A DNA stretch of 64,000 nucleotides from Conchocele bisecta (Eukaryota; Mollusca; Bivalvia; Lucinida; Thyasiridae). The DNA lies in the NCBI GenBank assembly GCA_029237695.1, contig CM055268.1:52847131-52911130 (forward strand). The letters run 5' to 3'. The notes beneath the pieces were generated by a model. That model was given only the letters and a program-made list of their open reading frames with translations. It was not told the origin of the DNA and ran no database searches. Within the stretch, counting starts at the first letter, position 1. Each line of letters begins with the position of its first letter. Below, one piece after another: positions 26,101-41,100 of the stretch. Made by a program: the position numbers and the translations under genes.

Positions 26101-29100
26101 TCTCCCTTTGTTGTTTCATGCACTGATTTCGTGTCCGGAGCATAACTCGAACACCCTTTGGAATATTTTTTATTAAACTTCACACATGCATAGAAGACGA
26201 CCCAAAGGTGTGTCACGCGCAAGAATGACAATTCTTGCGTTGTTAATTTCTTAGTTATCTCCCTTTGTTGTTTCGTGCACTGATTTCGTGTCCGGAGCAT
26301 AACTCGAACACCCTTTGTAATATTTTCATGAAACTTCACACATGCATAGACCACGACGCTAAAGGTGTGTCACGTAAGAATGATAACTCTTGCATTGCTA
26401 ATTTTTAAGTTATCTCCCTTTGTTTTTTCCGCGCACTGATTTTGTCTTCGGCGCATAACTCAAACACCCTTTCTTCAAACTACTTGTGTATCTGGGGAGG
26501 GGGATACACATGCGCTTGTCGACAAGCGTCCATTTCTAGTTTCATATAGAACTAACCAATGCACATATTTGATGATTAAAAGTATGCAGAATTATTATAC
26601 TGAATTTATTACATTATCACAGCCAAATGGCTGTGATAATATAATAAATTCAGTATAATAAAAATTAATAAATTTATCCTCAAATTGAAAATTTCTCCCT
26701 CAAAGTATACTTTGCTAGATAAGTATACTTTGCAATGTTGGTGAAATAGGCTACTGATCAGGCCAATACAAAGCGTGTGACTGACCAAAGCTGATAACGC
26801 CCCATTACATATTGTGGTGTGTTGCCCGTACAGGTGAAGACCCTGGTGAAGGAGATACAGGAGGTGCAGGTGGGCCGGCTGATGCACGACGCCAATGTCT
26901 CCTCCAGTAGTGAGGCTGCAGACACGTCCTCCGTCATCTCACAGAAACTCGTCACCTTCAGGTAATACCCCATCCGTCTGTATTGAACCCGTCTATAATA
27001 TCCCAGCCCACATTTATTGAACATAAAACCGCGGTCAATCAATTGAATTGTATATTCTGCTGAACGTATGGCATTCACCACGTACAAATACATTCCCATC
27101 TGTATAATACCGATTGGCTTGCAACTTCATGTGTATGTTTATTATCATCCATCTTTTCATTCCCAGCCCTACCTATGCTCCCCAAAGATTAAGGTCAAGG
27201 GCAAATAACTTAAATATCTGTTCTGCAGATATATGCGTTTTTCTCCATTCTCCTATTACTTCTTTACTCATGATTGGCTTGATACTTCATGTGCATGTTT
27301 ACCATTATCAATATTTTAATTTCCCGCCCACTCCCATGGCCAAGGTCACTTCTTTACCATATCAGCAATTTTGTTGCTAGTTTTTGTTGTAATTTCAATT
27401 ACCGCCTATATATGACCTTAGCTGTTGCTAGGATTTACAACCCTAATCAATCCACCAATCCCAGCAATCCCAGCAATCCCAGCAATCCATCCATCCATCC
27501 ATCCATCCATCCATCCATCCATCCATCCATCCATCCATCCATCCATCCATCCATCCATCCATCCATCCATCCATCCATCCATCCCACCAATCCATCCGTC
27601 CATCCCGTCCGTCCGTCCGTCCGTCCGTCCGTCCGTCCATCCATTCCATCCAGTCACCCACCATGCAGTAATGGGTTGTGGCCTAGGTTGAGGGTGAGGG
27701 TTCAAACCTTGCCTTAGGCATCAAAGATACTTTCATAGTATTTCCATCCCACTGGTCTGTCGGATGAGACTTTAAACTGTAGTCCCGTCTCTATATTACC
27801 TTAACTGTTGCTTGGATGTTAAACCCATTCACTTTAACTTTTTTTCCATCCGTCCGTTTGTCCTTCCATCCATCCTCATCGATCAACGTTCCAGGAACAT
27901 AGAGGAGCTACAGGAGCAGAACCAGCGCCTGTTGGCCGTGGTGCGAGAGCTCGGTGAGAAACGTGAGGAGGAGGAAACGGCGGCCACTGATGCCAAGTTA
28001 GTCTCACCTCTGTACTTGTTGTAATGCCCACAGGCAAGTAGGGTTATATGTAACTGGCCAAAAGGTTTTGCTTCTTTGGAATTTCTGAAATGGATTTTAA
28101 ATATCTGCGATGACTTGTGAATGATGTTGAAAATGAACAGAAATTATTGAATGGCGAACAGTGAAGACCCTGATCAGACTGTGGCACACACATAATTCAC
28201 TTTCCTCGGGTGGCGGTTGGTATCCCTGGTTTGGCCCTTCTGGTACATTGTTCAATTCTTTGTTACTTGAGAGTTGAATCTGGTTACCCATTATAAAAGT
28301 AGTAAGATTAAGCACCATTAACCCTTAGACCGCTATCATAATTTATTTGTCGTTTGCTGTTTATTTTCTATTATCATCAAAAACATACTTTGACAGCACT
28401 TCAGAATAATTTACAACATGCTTTGACAGCACTTTAGAATAATTTACAACATGCTTTGACAGCAATTCAGAATCATTTCCATTGGAAATGATTCTGAAGT
28501 GCTGTCAAACCATGTTTTTATCGAGTAATAAGGCAAGATATAAAAGCAACAGCAGTTGTTGTGAGTAGCGGTCTAAGGGTTAAGTCGAATCAAATCCCTT
28601 TCATCAGCCGGCGACCCATAAAAGACCTTACTGAAATGACTATAAGCTCTATATATCTTTTGATGGGAACTACACAAAATTATAGAGCCATATTGAATGT
28701 AGAAAGGCGTCCCTTTTCAGAATGCTTGGAATATTAATTCAGGGGTTCTGTGGCCTATTTCACCAACATTGCAAAGTATACTTTTCTAGCAAAGTATACT
28801 TACAGGGAGAAATTTTCAATTTTAGGATAAATATATTATTTTTATTATACTGAATTTATTACATTATCACAGCCAATTTGCAATTTGGCTGTGATAATGT
28901 AATAAATTCAGTATAATAATTCTGCATACTTTTAATCATCAAATACATGCAATCGTTAGTTCTATATGCATTTCAGGGAAAATAAATGATTACTCCCTCA
29001 AAGTATACTTTTCTAGAAAACTATACTTTGCAATGTTGGTGAAATAGGTTACTGGCCCCAGTCATTATCACAAAATTCTCATACATGTTACAATTTTATC

Positions 29101-32100
29101 ATCTTTTTGGACTTGTATGTTTGGGTATGGAATGTTTTCGAGCCAATTCCCGCTCTTACATAAACATAATATGTAAGGGCAGGAATTGGCTTGAAAACAT
29201 ATATTACATCCTGTGTTTATTGTAGGATGTGTGAACTGTAGCCTGTGTGTATTGTAGGACGTGTGAACTGAAGGAGAAGCTGGAGTTGGCCCAGGACGAG
29301 CTGGCAGAACTACGCGACGCCCGCACCCGCCAGGCAGACATGGTAAATGGCGGGCCTTTCAATCCTGAATAACCGGATTGCACCGTGATACGTTAATTTT
29401 CCAACCAATCCATTCTTCACAAAATGATTTTCAGACTAGTCCATTTATAAAAAGGGGTGTTTTTTCCCTATAAAATATGAAAATTACCTGATGAGATGGT
29501 GGATCTACACTGTTTGCAAACACTGCTAAAGACGTCTTTAGTGTTGAAAGGGTTCAGCTGTATTATTTGGGCCATGCCGAGATTCGGAGGTGCCCTATAG
29601 GTTTCGCTCTGTCTGTCCGTCCGTTTATTTTTTGGAAGTTTTTGTAAGAGTTTCTCGAATCACATTTTCTAGTTTATGAGTAAGTAGTATGACTTAACAG
29701 GAAGCACAGAGCGAAGATTTATTGTTGTTTAACCCTTTCCCTGATAGAAACGACTTTTCACGCCTCTGCAGAAGATGTCTTGAAAACATTGTGGGAAAAG
29801 GAGAAATTGCTTGTAACAAGCAATTTCTCCTTTTCCCACAATGTTTTCTACTCTTATCAGATAATTTAACCATCATTTGACCCAGCATTTGATTCTTTTA
29901 TTCAGATGTTTTAGATTTGGAAGAGTCGAAATATCGCAAAACAGGGAAAGGGTTAAGTTATTTATTTTTATCAAGTGTTTTTATTACCTCAATTGTTTTC
30001 TCTGCTTTGTATACTCTAGGGCATGTATAGTTTTGTCTTTCCGCCCGTGTGAGGGTCAGGCTGTTTGTCCAACTATGCCATTGTGGGTACCTATTATCAC
30101 ACAACCGTACGTAAAATTCACTCCAATAAAGTGTTGCATTCACTTGGTAGAGGTGATTTGCTGTCAATAAAACCAATAACACGTACATAGTTTATCCATG
30201 TATCCCTCCTCATTTTCTCGGGCTAATTATCCCCTCGCTGATAGGCAAGAGGGGATATAGCAATAGTCCATGTATCGTACATACTTTCATACGTATGTTA
30301 GTAACATCTATTATTTTTTAATAACTCGTGAACTGCTTCACCGATTTTGATAATATTTGGCCAAAGTGTGTGTCCAGGGATGTTGCTTTGTTTTGCATAC
30401 GACCCATGTCCGACCGCCAAAGGTAAAGGTCACTGAGGACTTGTGTTCACCTTGTTTGTAAGGTAAATTTATATTAAAGGCAAAAATGTTGAAAGTTTTT
30501 ATTTCCTTTTTTGCCGAGCCCGCTTGCGGAAAACGAGACAGTGATCACAATGACGTCCGGGTGTCCATGCGTCCCTCTGTCCGTCCGTCCGTCCTTCCAT
30601 CCTTCCATCTGTCTGCACACACGAATGGATTCTTGTTGGGTACAAAAGTACTCAACAAATTCTCATCTGTGTGTTGGGCAAGCGTTTTAGGGATCTTCTT
30701 GGGTAGGGTTAGGGTAGTGTTGGGTACTTTTTGGGTACTTTTTTATACAGTAAAAACCCAACAAGTATCCATTCGTGAGAATGTCCGTCCGTCCGTCCCC
30801 GTCCGTCCGAAAGTCCAAAATCTGCGTTAAAGTTTTTTAATACCTTGTATTTCTGCAGTCCTAAGTCACATTGACTTGAAACTTCATATGCTTATTAGTC
30901 ATGATCCATATATTCGTGCTGTATCCCACTCATGCGGCCCCTGTGCCCAAGGTCAACGTCAAATGACTTGGAAGTTTGCATTCCGAAATCTGCGTTTAAA
31001 GTTTTTAAATACCTTATATCTCTGCAGTCCTAAGTCACATTGACTTGAAACTTCATATACTTATTAGTCATCATCCATATATTCATGCTGTATTCCACTC
31101 ATACGGCCCCTGTGCCCCTATGTCAAGGTCAAATGACTTGGAAGTTTGCGTTAAAGTTTCTGTCAAAATTTGCGTTAAAGTTTTCACATACCTACTATCT
31201 CTGTAACCGTAATTCAGATTTTCTTGAAACTTTGTATGCTTATTGGGCATCAAACTTCAAATAAATACACTATGAGACCATCAAATGCCTCGGCGGGCTC
31301 GACATGCGGGCCGCGGCCATCCTCGTTTTATTATCAAGGCTGCCAGTACGACCCACGTTTGACTACCCAAGGTCAAGGTCACTGAGGACTGCCACGAGGG
31401 GATAAACTTCGTTAAATGATGCCACTTCTCGTTCATATATGTAATGTTTCATGCTATGCGTGTGCTGTGTTTGCAGGTGGAGTCCATTGTGAGACAGCGG
31501 GATATGTACAAGGTTTTGGTTCAGCAACTGCCCAGCTCTCCGGTAAGTCTTGTACATTGTATCAGAGGGACGGGCTGTGACTCAGTTGCCTATTTCACCA
31601 ACATTGCAAAGTATACTTTTCTAACAAAGTATACTTTAAGGGAGCAATCATTTATTTTTCCTGAAATGCATTATTTCATATAGAACTAACAAATGCATAT
31701 ATTTCATGATTAAAAGTATGCAGAATTATTATACTGAATTTATTACATTATCACAGCCAAATTGGCTGTGATAATGTAATAAATTCAGTATAATAAATTT
31801 ATCCTAAAATTGAAAATTTCTCCCTCAAAGTATACTTTGCTAGAAAAGTATACTTTGCAATGATGGTGAAATAGGCTACAGGGGTAGAATACAGGACTTC
31901 AATACTGGATGTTGCGAGTTCAAAACCTACCCTAGGGCATGAAAAATACTTTAGCATTGCCAAGGATTTAACAGTCTGTTAAGCTAACATAGGTTTAGAG
32001 CAACCGGGCCCAGATTGTTATCAGGCTACTGGGGTGTGCTATTTGACCAGGAAATATACTGGTTTTATTATATACCTACCCATGAAATACATATTTATAT

Positions 32101-35100
32101 GATGTAAATAAAAGTCATATGTTCTCATCGATGAAATAAACAACTTCCGGAGAAAATACGACTACTTCCGCTATCTATATTCATATTCTGTATTTAGAAA
32201 GAAAACAGCGCAAATAGGCTGCAAATACACATTCATTACCGTATACAGTCTAAAAAACTGCTAATTTCCATTGAGCGGTATATAATAAATAGAATATTCA
32301 TATTTTTGCAACAAATATGACATATGTTCATCTCGTGGTGTGAAATGTCCATATTTCACGAGTGCCTAACGGCACTCGTGAAATATGGACATCTCACACC
32401 ACTCGATGAACATATGTCATATTCGTTGCAAAAATATGAATATCCTCTCCTCTATGAACTACATTGTACACTGGTCACAAATTCCATAAACCTTATTTCT
32501 CCAGTGACAATCACAAATGAGACCTACACCTGTGAGCAATCAATGCATACTGGGTAGAAAATAAAGTTAAAGTGGGTATCTTTGTTAATGAAAAGTCTCA
32601 TTTGTTTGAATAGCCAACATTTAGTTTACTAGTGTGAGAAACTACCAACAAATAGCACTTGTTTCGCTTTTTTGTCATCATTCATATTTTCATTCTATAG
32701 CCCAACTATATGACAGCTGTGCGCACGGTCAAGGTCAAATAACTTTGAAAGTTGTGTTAAAGTGTTTAAAGGGTACATCCTCCATGAGTGTTACTGATTT
32801 AGTGAGATACGTTTATCAGGTCGGACGTGGGCTCTCCGAGTAATTATTATTACCGTTCTGAGAAGAGCCTGATAAACTTGATATAAAAAACTAGCTTAGT
32901 ATTATATTGGGTAGGGTTTTATGCTACAGAATGAGAACATGTGACGTGGTTTTTGTTGAAAAGAACACAGCTTTGTTTACATCATTACACTGACGTCATT
33001 CGTTAACATCATGTGACATTATTCGCCCAATGATTTGGATTTGTTATAACCCATATGTGCGTATCTAGTCGATGCAGGATACGGCAATATGTTATCAGTC
33101 GGTATTCGGCCAATGCAAGCTCATTACCTGCAATCTGTATGGCTTTGTACGTGAGAATTGAATCTTGTTATACTTATTATAAAAGTAGTACGGTTAGTAC
33201 TAATCCTAATACTTTTTATGGGGTGGGGATAAGTGACTGGTGTGATGAGCGCCTGGTACTAGATCAGTAGCCTATTTCATCAAAATGGCAAAGTATACTT
33301 TACTAGCAAAGTATACTTTGAGGGAGTAATCATTTATTTTTCCTGAAATGTATTATTTCATATAGAAGTAACAAATGCATATATTTGATGATTAAAAGTA
33401 TGCAGAATTATTATACTGAATTTATTACATTATCACAGCCAAATTGGCTATGTAATGTAATAAATTCAGTATAATAAAAATTAATAAATTTATCATAAAA
33501 TTGAAAATTTCTCCCTCAAAGTATACTTTGCTACTAAAGTATACTTTGCAATGTTGATGAAATAGGCTACAGGTTATTCTAATTTCAGGGCTGAATATAA
33601 TATTGTCACGACCAAGGCAGGTGGCGTGGAGTGGTGGACATATTTAAATGAACAAGACCTTGTCATCAACTACAAACTTTAATTATTGTCAACTAGCTTC
33701 ATTTAACATTATTTAACCGTTTCCTAGTTTCTGTGTTCAAAGTCACTTTTTCTCTGGATCAAAATCACAAAAATTCACTATAAACTCTCAATGCTGCATT
33801 AACCTTCTTAAATATTAATTCATTTGAGTAAAAAGGAATTATAATAGACTCAGTGCTCCAGATAAGGAATTAGTCATTGAGTATTGTCACTCCATCATTT
33901 CTGAAGCAATTGGGTATTTCAAAATTTTAATTGGGTAAAATAGAAATACACAACTGTGCAGACCGCACTTATTGAATAGTTTGCTTCTAAATGAAAACAC
34001 ATCTTGGTATTTCATTAGAATTGTCTCATTGGAGACAATTCTAATGAAATACCAAGATGTGTTTTCATGGAAAAATAAGAAAATATGCTATATTTGTGGT
34101 CTCTATTGTTTTCTGTAGCATGATAAAGATACCACAAATTTTTCATTGCTTTTTGATACTCACTACTTCTGATTTCAATTGGGTTTTTGGCAATTTTAAT
34201 TGGGTATTTACGCAAATACGCACCTTATCTGGAGCTCTGAGACTCAAAACCAAATTTACCTAAGACTAACAAAAACATGTCTTGTCTCTATAAATGCCAA
34301 TGGCGATCTCCCCGATTTCTGCTATCAATCTCTGCAATATTCTGCCGAAGGGCAAAAGAACGCTGACCACTGGCAGAATTCTGCCAGGCCGACAGAATTC
34401 TGCTATACCGGTGCAGAATATGACCCAGAAAGAAAGTGACTTATCTTCACCAATGTGAATTAAAGTATGCTAAAAGTTCCTATGTACTGAAAGATTAATC
34501 TATAGTGTATCATTTTCTCACATCGGTCGCAAATATCTTAGTTTGGAAATATGAGAAAAGATCAGAAGAAATGAACTCTGCGAGAAATTCTGCATTGTTT
34601 TGCGGAAAGGTCAGGGGTCGCGGAGATTCACGTGAGGATCTACGGACTTCCGTTTTCAGAACGGGCTGCACATCGAAAACAAATTTACACTCGGATTTCA
34701 GCACAATTACTTCTAAAATATACCGAAGTGAGATAATGATATAAATATTCTATCACAGAAATAAATTGTAATAACGGTAAGTGTAGGAATGGTCCGATTT
34801 AAGACGACTGAAAGTGGAAATAGAAAATTACCATTCCCCACCCACTGCGTAATAAGTACGAGACAGCTAGGCATGCATATACAGCGTATGTAAAATACAA
34901 AGTATTACGATATATTTAGGTAAATAATCGGTTCAGATTTTGGAATTTTCCCCCATCCGTATAGGTGAAATACGGGATTCGACTTGTTAACCCGTCCTAA
35001 AATGACCTTAGTTGTTGACATGCTGTTGAACACCATTAAATAAATGTGGCAGTGACTGTAGAAAGGGGTCGTATGGCATTTGTGAACTGTAGCTCCTAAT

Positions 35101-38100
35101 CAAATGGCACACTCCTGAAGTGAAGATCCTGATCAGACTGTGAATGCACAGGCTGGTCTGGATCTACACTGGTTGCAAATACCATAAGCCCCATTTCTCA
35201 ATCACAGCCACAACTAAGTAAATAATTACAGTGCAACCCCTCGAACCGGACACTGGGGAAAATATAGATTTACCTTAGATGTGTTTCACTGTTATATATC
35301 TCTGATTACAATGACTTTTCAATGATTGCAAATAACTGAGGTGCTCACATGTCTGATTTACAGTGGAACATCTCCAAACCGGACACCCTGGGGACCTCCC
35401 AGGGTGTCCGGTTTGGAGATGTTCCACTGTACCTCAACCTGTAGCCGATTTCATCAAAATGCAAAGTATACTTTTCTAGCAAAGTATACTTTGAGGGAGA
35501 AATTTTCATTTTTTTTTATAAATTTATTAATTTTTATTATACTGAATTTATTAGATTATCACAGCCATTTTGGATGTGATAATGTAATAAATTCAGTATA
35601 ATAATTCTGCATACTTTTAATCATCAAATATATGCAGCGGTTAGTTCTATATGAAATAATGCATTGCCAGAAAAATAAATGATTACTCCCTCAAAGTATA
35701 CTTTGCTAGAAAAGTATACTTTGCAATGTTGGTAAAATAGGCCACTGGTACACTGCAGGCGCCGGTATTTGGCAGCTCGGCGAAGACGCCCACCAAGAGC
35801 CCGGGCTTGCTGCCCAAGTCGAGCCCCGGGGACGCGCGGAAGCTGGAGGAGGCAAACATGGCCCTGAAGCAGCTACAGGCCGAGTTTGCCTCGTACAAGA
35901 GGGAGAAACTGGAGAACGAGAAGTAGGTCACTGTTCCCTGCTGGAACCTGTCTCGGAGAAATAGATCATCGTACTAGAATTATGTCTGTGAATAATATTT
36001 GCTCACTCAAAATTAAGAACTTTGATAAGCCGAGACTGAGCTGCTTGTTTTTTAGTACAAATTTCCGAAATGTTCAGCTCAGACTCGGCCAATCAAATCT
36101 TTATATAAGATCGGTATCATAGTGAAGTTTTGTATCAATCCCAAGGATTATAAAATCGTCTGTATATGTACCTGAATTGCATGCTTGGAATGATTGACTG
36201 TCATTTCGGTTAATTCTGTGCATCGGCCACACCGCAATTCACGTCCGTTTGTGCTGAGCGTACATCAGAATAAAATAAATGTATTTTGAAATAAACCAAC
36301 TAGTGAATCACATACAAAGTTCTGACTGAGCCTGTGCTATGCTGTGCAGTGCTAAGTTTTGGCCAATCAAACTGCATGATTTAGAGAATATGAATTTGGA
36401 GAAGGTACTTGGAATGTTTTATAAGCACCGGTCCTGTAGCCGATTTCATCAAAATTGCAAAGTATACTTTAGTAGCAAAGTATACTTTGAGGGAGAAATT
36501 TTCAATTTTATGATAAACTTATTAATTTTTATTATACTGAATTTATTACATTATCACAGCCATTATGGCTGTGATAATGTAATGAATTCAGTATAATAAT
36601 TCTGCATACTTTTAATCATGAAATACATGCATTTGTTAGTTCTATATGAAATAATGCATTTCAGGAAAAATAAATGATTACTCCCTCAAAGTATACTTTG
36701 CTAGTAAAGTATACTTTGCAATGTTGATGAAATAGGCTACTGGTGTATGTTTATGGCCTTGGGGCTGTTCAACCAAACTTCTTACGACTTGAGATGTTCG
36801 TAGGTGCAAAAATTGGGTTGTCTGGAAATTTCAATTGATGGATTTACATTTATTGAGATCCAATAATTGTTTATAAGAAAACATTGCTAAGGTGAAATTT
36901 ACAGACTATCATAATTTTTCACAAACATTTTAGTCGTACAAAGTTTTGTGAAACGGACCTCAGGGGGCCGTTTCACTAAACTTCGTATGACTAAAATGTT
37001 CGTAACAGCAAAATTATGATAGTCTGTAAATTGCACATCAACCCTGTTTTCTTGTAAACAATTATTGGATTTACATTTATTGAGCATAGGCTGGATTTAC
37101 ATTTATTGATCATAGGCTGCATATGCAGCCTATGCTCAATACATGTAAATCCATCAATTGAAATTTCTAGACGATCCTAAATTTGCGCTTACGAACATTT
37201 TAGTCGTACAAAGTTTTGTGAAACGGACCTCGGGTCTTGGCAGAGCCTGGAATGATATATTGTGTGTCCATTCGTGTGTCTAGTTAAGTAGTTTGCTGGC
37301 GTTTATCCAATTTGCCACCAGGGGCATTTGTGTGCTCAGAGCTCCAGATAAGCTGCGTATTTGCTTAAATACCCAATTAAAATTGCCAAAAACCCAATTG
37401 AAATCAGAAGTAGCGAGTATCAAAAAGCAATACAAATTTTGTGGTACCTTTATCATGCTGCAGAAAATATTTTTCTTATTTTCCATGAAAACACATCTTG
37501 GTATTTCATTTGAATTGTCTGAAATACCAAGATGTGTTTTCATTTCGAAGCAAACTATTCAATAATTACTGTCTGTTGATGTGATGTCTGTTAGTGTGAT
37601 TTTATTTTATCCAATTAAAATTTTGAAATACCCAATACTCAATTACTAATTCCTTATCTGGAGCCCTGGTGCTGATGGGCCTGATGGGCCACATTTTGTT
37701 GCTGTCAAGATATCGGGACAAAATGAAGATTTTATGTTAAAATTCTTGTTCAAAGGATTTTCGTTGATCCATTGGATATTTGATTTGTAACCTTGCACTC
37801 CATGTCTGGTATTGTAGGCTAGTCACGGAACAGATAGACAAGGCGAGAAAAGATGGCTCGAATCTGCGAGTTCAGAATGCCAAATTACTCTCACAGGTAT
37901 AACACTGTCACCTTAGCCTTTTGACCGCTATGTAGCTGGATTCAACTTTAACCTGTTAATTGTATCCCCCGGACGAAGGTCTGCGGATATGATGAATTTG
38001 ACATCGTCTCGCGTCCGCGCCCTCGTCCGCATCAGTCGCTGACACTTCTTGTCTTGTCCGAACACCCTTCAGAATATTTTCATGAAACTTCACACATGTA

Positions 38101-41100
38101 TCGATCACGACCCAAAGGTATGTCACGCACAATAAGGACAACTCTTGCCTCATTATTTTTAAAGTTAACTCCCTTTTATTTTGCGCACTGATTTCGTGTC
38201 CACAGCTTAACTCGAATATTTAGAGCCAGTATTAATTATTTGAGTTTATGTAGATTTGGTGTTCCATACACACATGGGGCTCGGTGATCGGATGTAGCAG
38301 GGTTCATGGAACCAGATCAGGACATTGTCATTCATTGTAATTCTTGCTCTGATTACAGCTGGAGTTTTCCGCGGAGAGATACAAGGTCGTGAAGGGCAAT
38401 GCCGATAGTTACCGCAAGGAGATAGCCGTATTCCGTGACAAGAACCAGAAATACTCAACAGCCATCGCGAGACATGAACAGAAAATCAGCACCCTGAAGG
38501 AGGTGAGAAAATCTTGTTATTTCAGTGTTTCTAGTATCATGTTACATATGAGACTACGCCATGGGATTTTGTACCTTCGGGCATTTGCGTAATTTCATGA
38601 AATTACAAAATGTACAATATGTTCCGTAAATGACGTCAAAAGTCAACACAAATGCATGCGGAACGGAAATCCGCATGTACTCCGAATTTTTTGTCAACTT
38701 TTGAGTTTATTTATGCAAAATATTGTAAATTTTGTAAACGTATTTCATGAAATTACGCAGATGCCCGAAGGTACAAAATCCCATGGCGTGCCTCATATAT
38801 GGTGAATATTGCACTGCAATATGTAAATAATAGGTGTAGAATCGCTCCTTCTGTCGTTGAGTTCCGTTTATCATCTGACCTGATTCTTAATATTTCACGC
38901 ATGCATTCCTCGAAGGCTCTACTATCATGCTGTGACAAATCCATGACCGTCCAACCCCCGCTGTTTCCAAGGTCAAGGTCACATACTTACTCTCTTTACA
39001 AAACTTATCATCAGAGAAATATGTTATAACTTCTATTTCCTTCATCGAAAATTCTTAATATTTCACCCATGCATTCCTCTAAGGCTCGACTATCATGCTG
39101 TGACAAATCCACGACTGTCCAACCTCCGCTGATCCCAAGGTCAAGGTCACAATACTTAAGTCTCTTCACAATACTTAACATCGGAGAAATCCGTTATAAC
39201 TTCTATTTCCTTCATCGAAAATTCTTAATATTTCACGCATGCATTCCTCTAATAGTCTACCATGACCATCCGACCCCCGCTGATCCCAAGGTCAAGGTCA
39301 CAGGCTTGGAAAAAATCTGCCTCTTTAGGGGTACCTGGAGGATATTCCGTAAGCCTCTAGTTCTTTGTAGGAGCTGAGGATGATGGGCTGTGGACTAGGG
39401 ATTTGGCATCGGATTTCAATATTGGAGGTTGTGAGTTCAATCCTCAGCATAGGCGTGAGATAGGCGTGGTATTTCCATCCCACTGGTGTGTCGGATGAGA
39501 CTTTAAAATGTGGTCCTGTTTCTCTATATGACCTTAGCTGTTGCTGGGACATTAAACCCAATTCACATGACTTTGTAGGAGTTGATGTCCACTCAGGAGC
39601 AGCTGGCCCAGTCGGTGGCGCGGGTGGACAATATCCGCGCCGAGAAGGACCTCGTGCGCAGCTCGGAACAACGCCTGAACGCGGAGTTGGAAGCCTTACG
39701 CCGGGAACGCCAGTCACAGATGATGCTCATGGCCAACCTACAGACAATACAGGTACGCTGGATGGGTCGCTCTAAACCCGACATAAATGATACAGGGGCC
39801 GTTTCACTAAACTTTGTACGACTTAAATGTTCGTGCAAATTCGTCTGGAAATTTCAATTGATGGATTTATATTTATATTTATTGAACATAGGCTGCATAT
39901 CTCTGTCTTGTCTGTTCGAAGTTTCTTTTACGCTCTGTATGATCTGAATCGATGAATGTGTCTACGTCCAAGGTCAAGGTCACACTTAGCGGTAAAAGGT
40001 AAAAAATGTACATGAGATTTTGTTTTCACTTGATATCTTCTAAACCGATAAATGGATTTTCAAATGATTTGCCACAAACGTTTGTCCGTAAGTTTTTCCA
40101 TATACTATCAAAGCCTCGGCATGGGTGTTTATCATGATCAATATTTTCCTTCTATGCCCCCACCCGTGCGGCCCCTGTGCCCAATGTCAAGGTCAAATTA
40201 CCACTAGTAATAAATATCATTGTTAAATTGTTACTCCTGTACTATTGTCTATGTAAACTTTCACTTTAGCTAGCCTCATTTCTTATGACATCACTGAACT
40301 TATTTAATAAATATTTACACTGCGTTTATATCCCAATACATTACAATTGCCCCACGTGACGTTGTACATTCATTAAAATTGGTTTGATGTCATTCATCTC
40401 CACGAATGATGTCATTATCTGCACTCTATTGACCGGCAACCGCTGTTCTATGAATTGCGATACAATGACGTAAAACAATATGATTGTTGATGTCAACGCC
40501 ATATTTGGTTATTTACATTTTTTAAACTATCTGAAAATGCAATTTACATGTAAGCAATAAAACCATGGGCTGATGCGCTTGTTGTTTTTTTTAACTAGTC
40601 TCTTTTCTTGTGAAATCAATAATTTAAAACTTTTTTAATAAATTCCATATTAAATTCACACACGTATGATCGTCTATGTAGAACAACCTGGAGAGGAGTG
40701 AGTACGAGACGAAGCACCGTTACGACAAACAGCTGGCCGACCTGGAGCGGGAGAAGACCTTTCTGCAGAAGCGCCTGGAGACCGAGGACAAACAGCACAG
40801 TTCCGGTGTCGACCACTGGCAGGTTGGTACAGCCATTACACTGTACAGTAGAAACCTGCTCTCCAGTTTAATTTTGATTTGATTTGATGAATTATGTTGG
40901 AGCGGGTAAATTAGACACCCTTGGGGCCAGTTTTTATCCCATCGTGTAGCGAAAATGGGATATAGGGATGCAAAAGTCAAATGAGAGGTAGGGGTCATTG
41001 TGGTGGAGCCTAACACAAAAGAATCCTTTGATTTATTCTGTATGGCCCCTTATTCTATTCATAACAAGGGGCCATTTCTCGGCACGTCCGTCTGTCCATC

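Larger units (their letters stand above)
23876..26756. mobile_element. Palindromic 300-bp MITE, copy 4, split by a 2.57-kb insertion
   Basis: The left arm (23876-23972) ends GAAATGCATTA. The right part resumes at 26540 with TTTCATATAGAACTAACC and ends GGCTACTG at 26756. Other copies read GAAATGCATTATTTCATATA uninterrupted, so the junction of the insertion is defined to the base. Confidence 0.85.

Noticed and set aside
27289..27717. Open frames of PSIH and WMDG repeats
   Set aside because: They come from the CATC microsatellite; no gene context.
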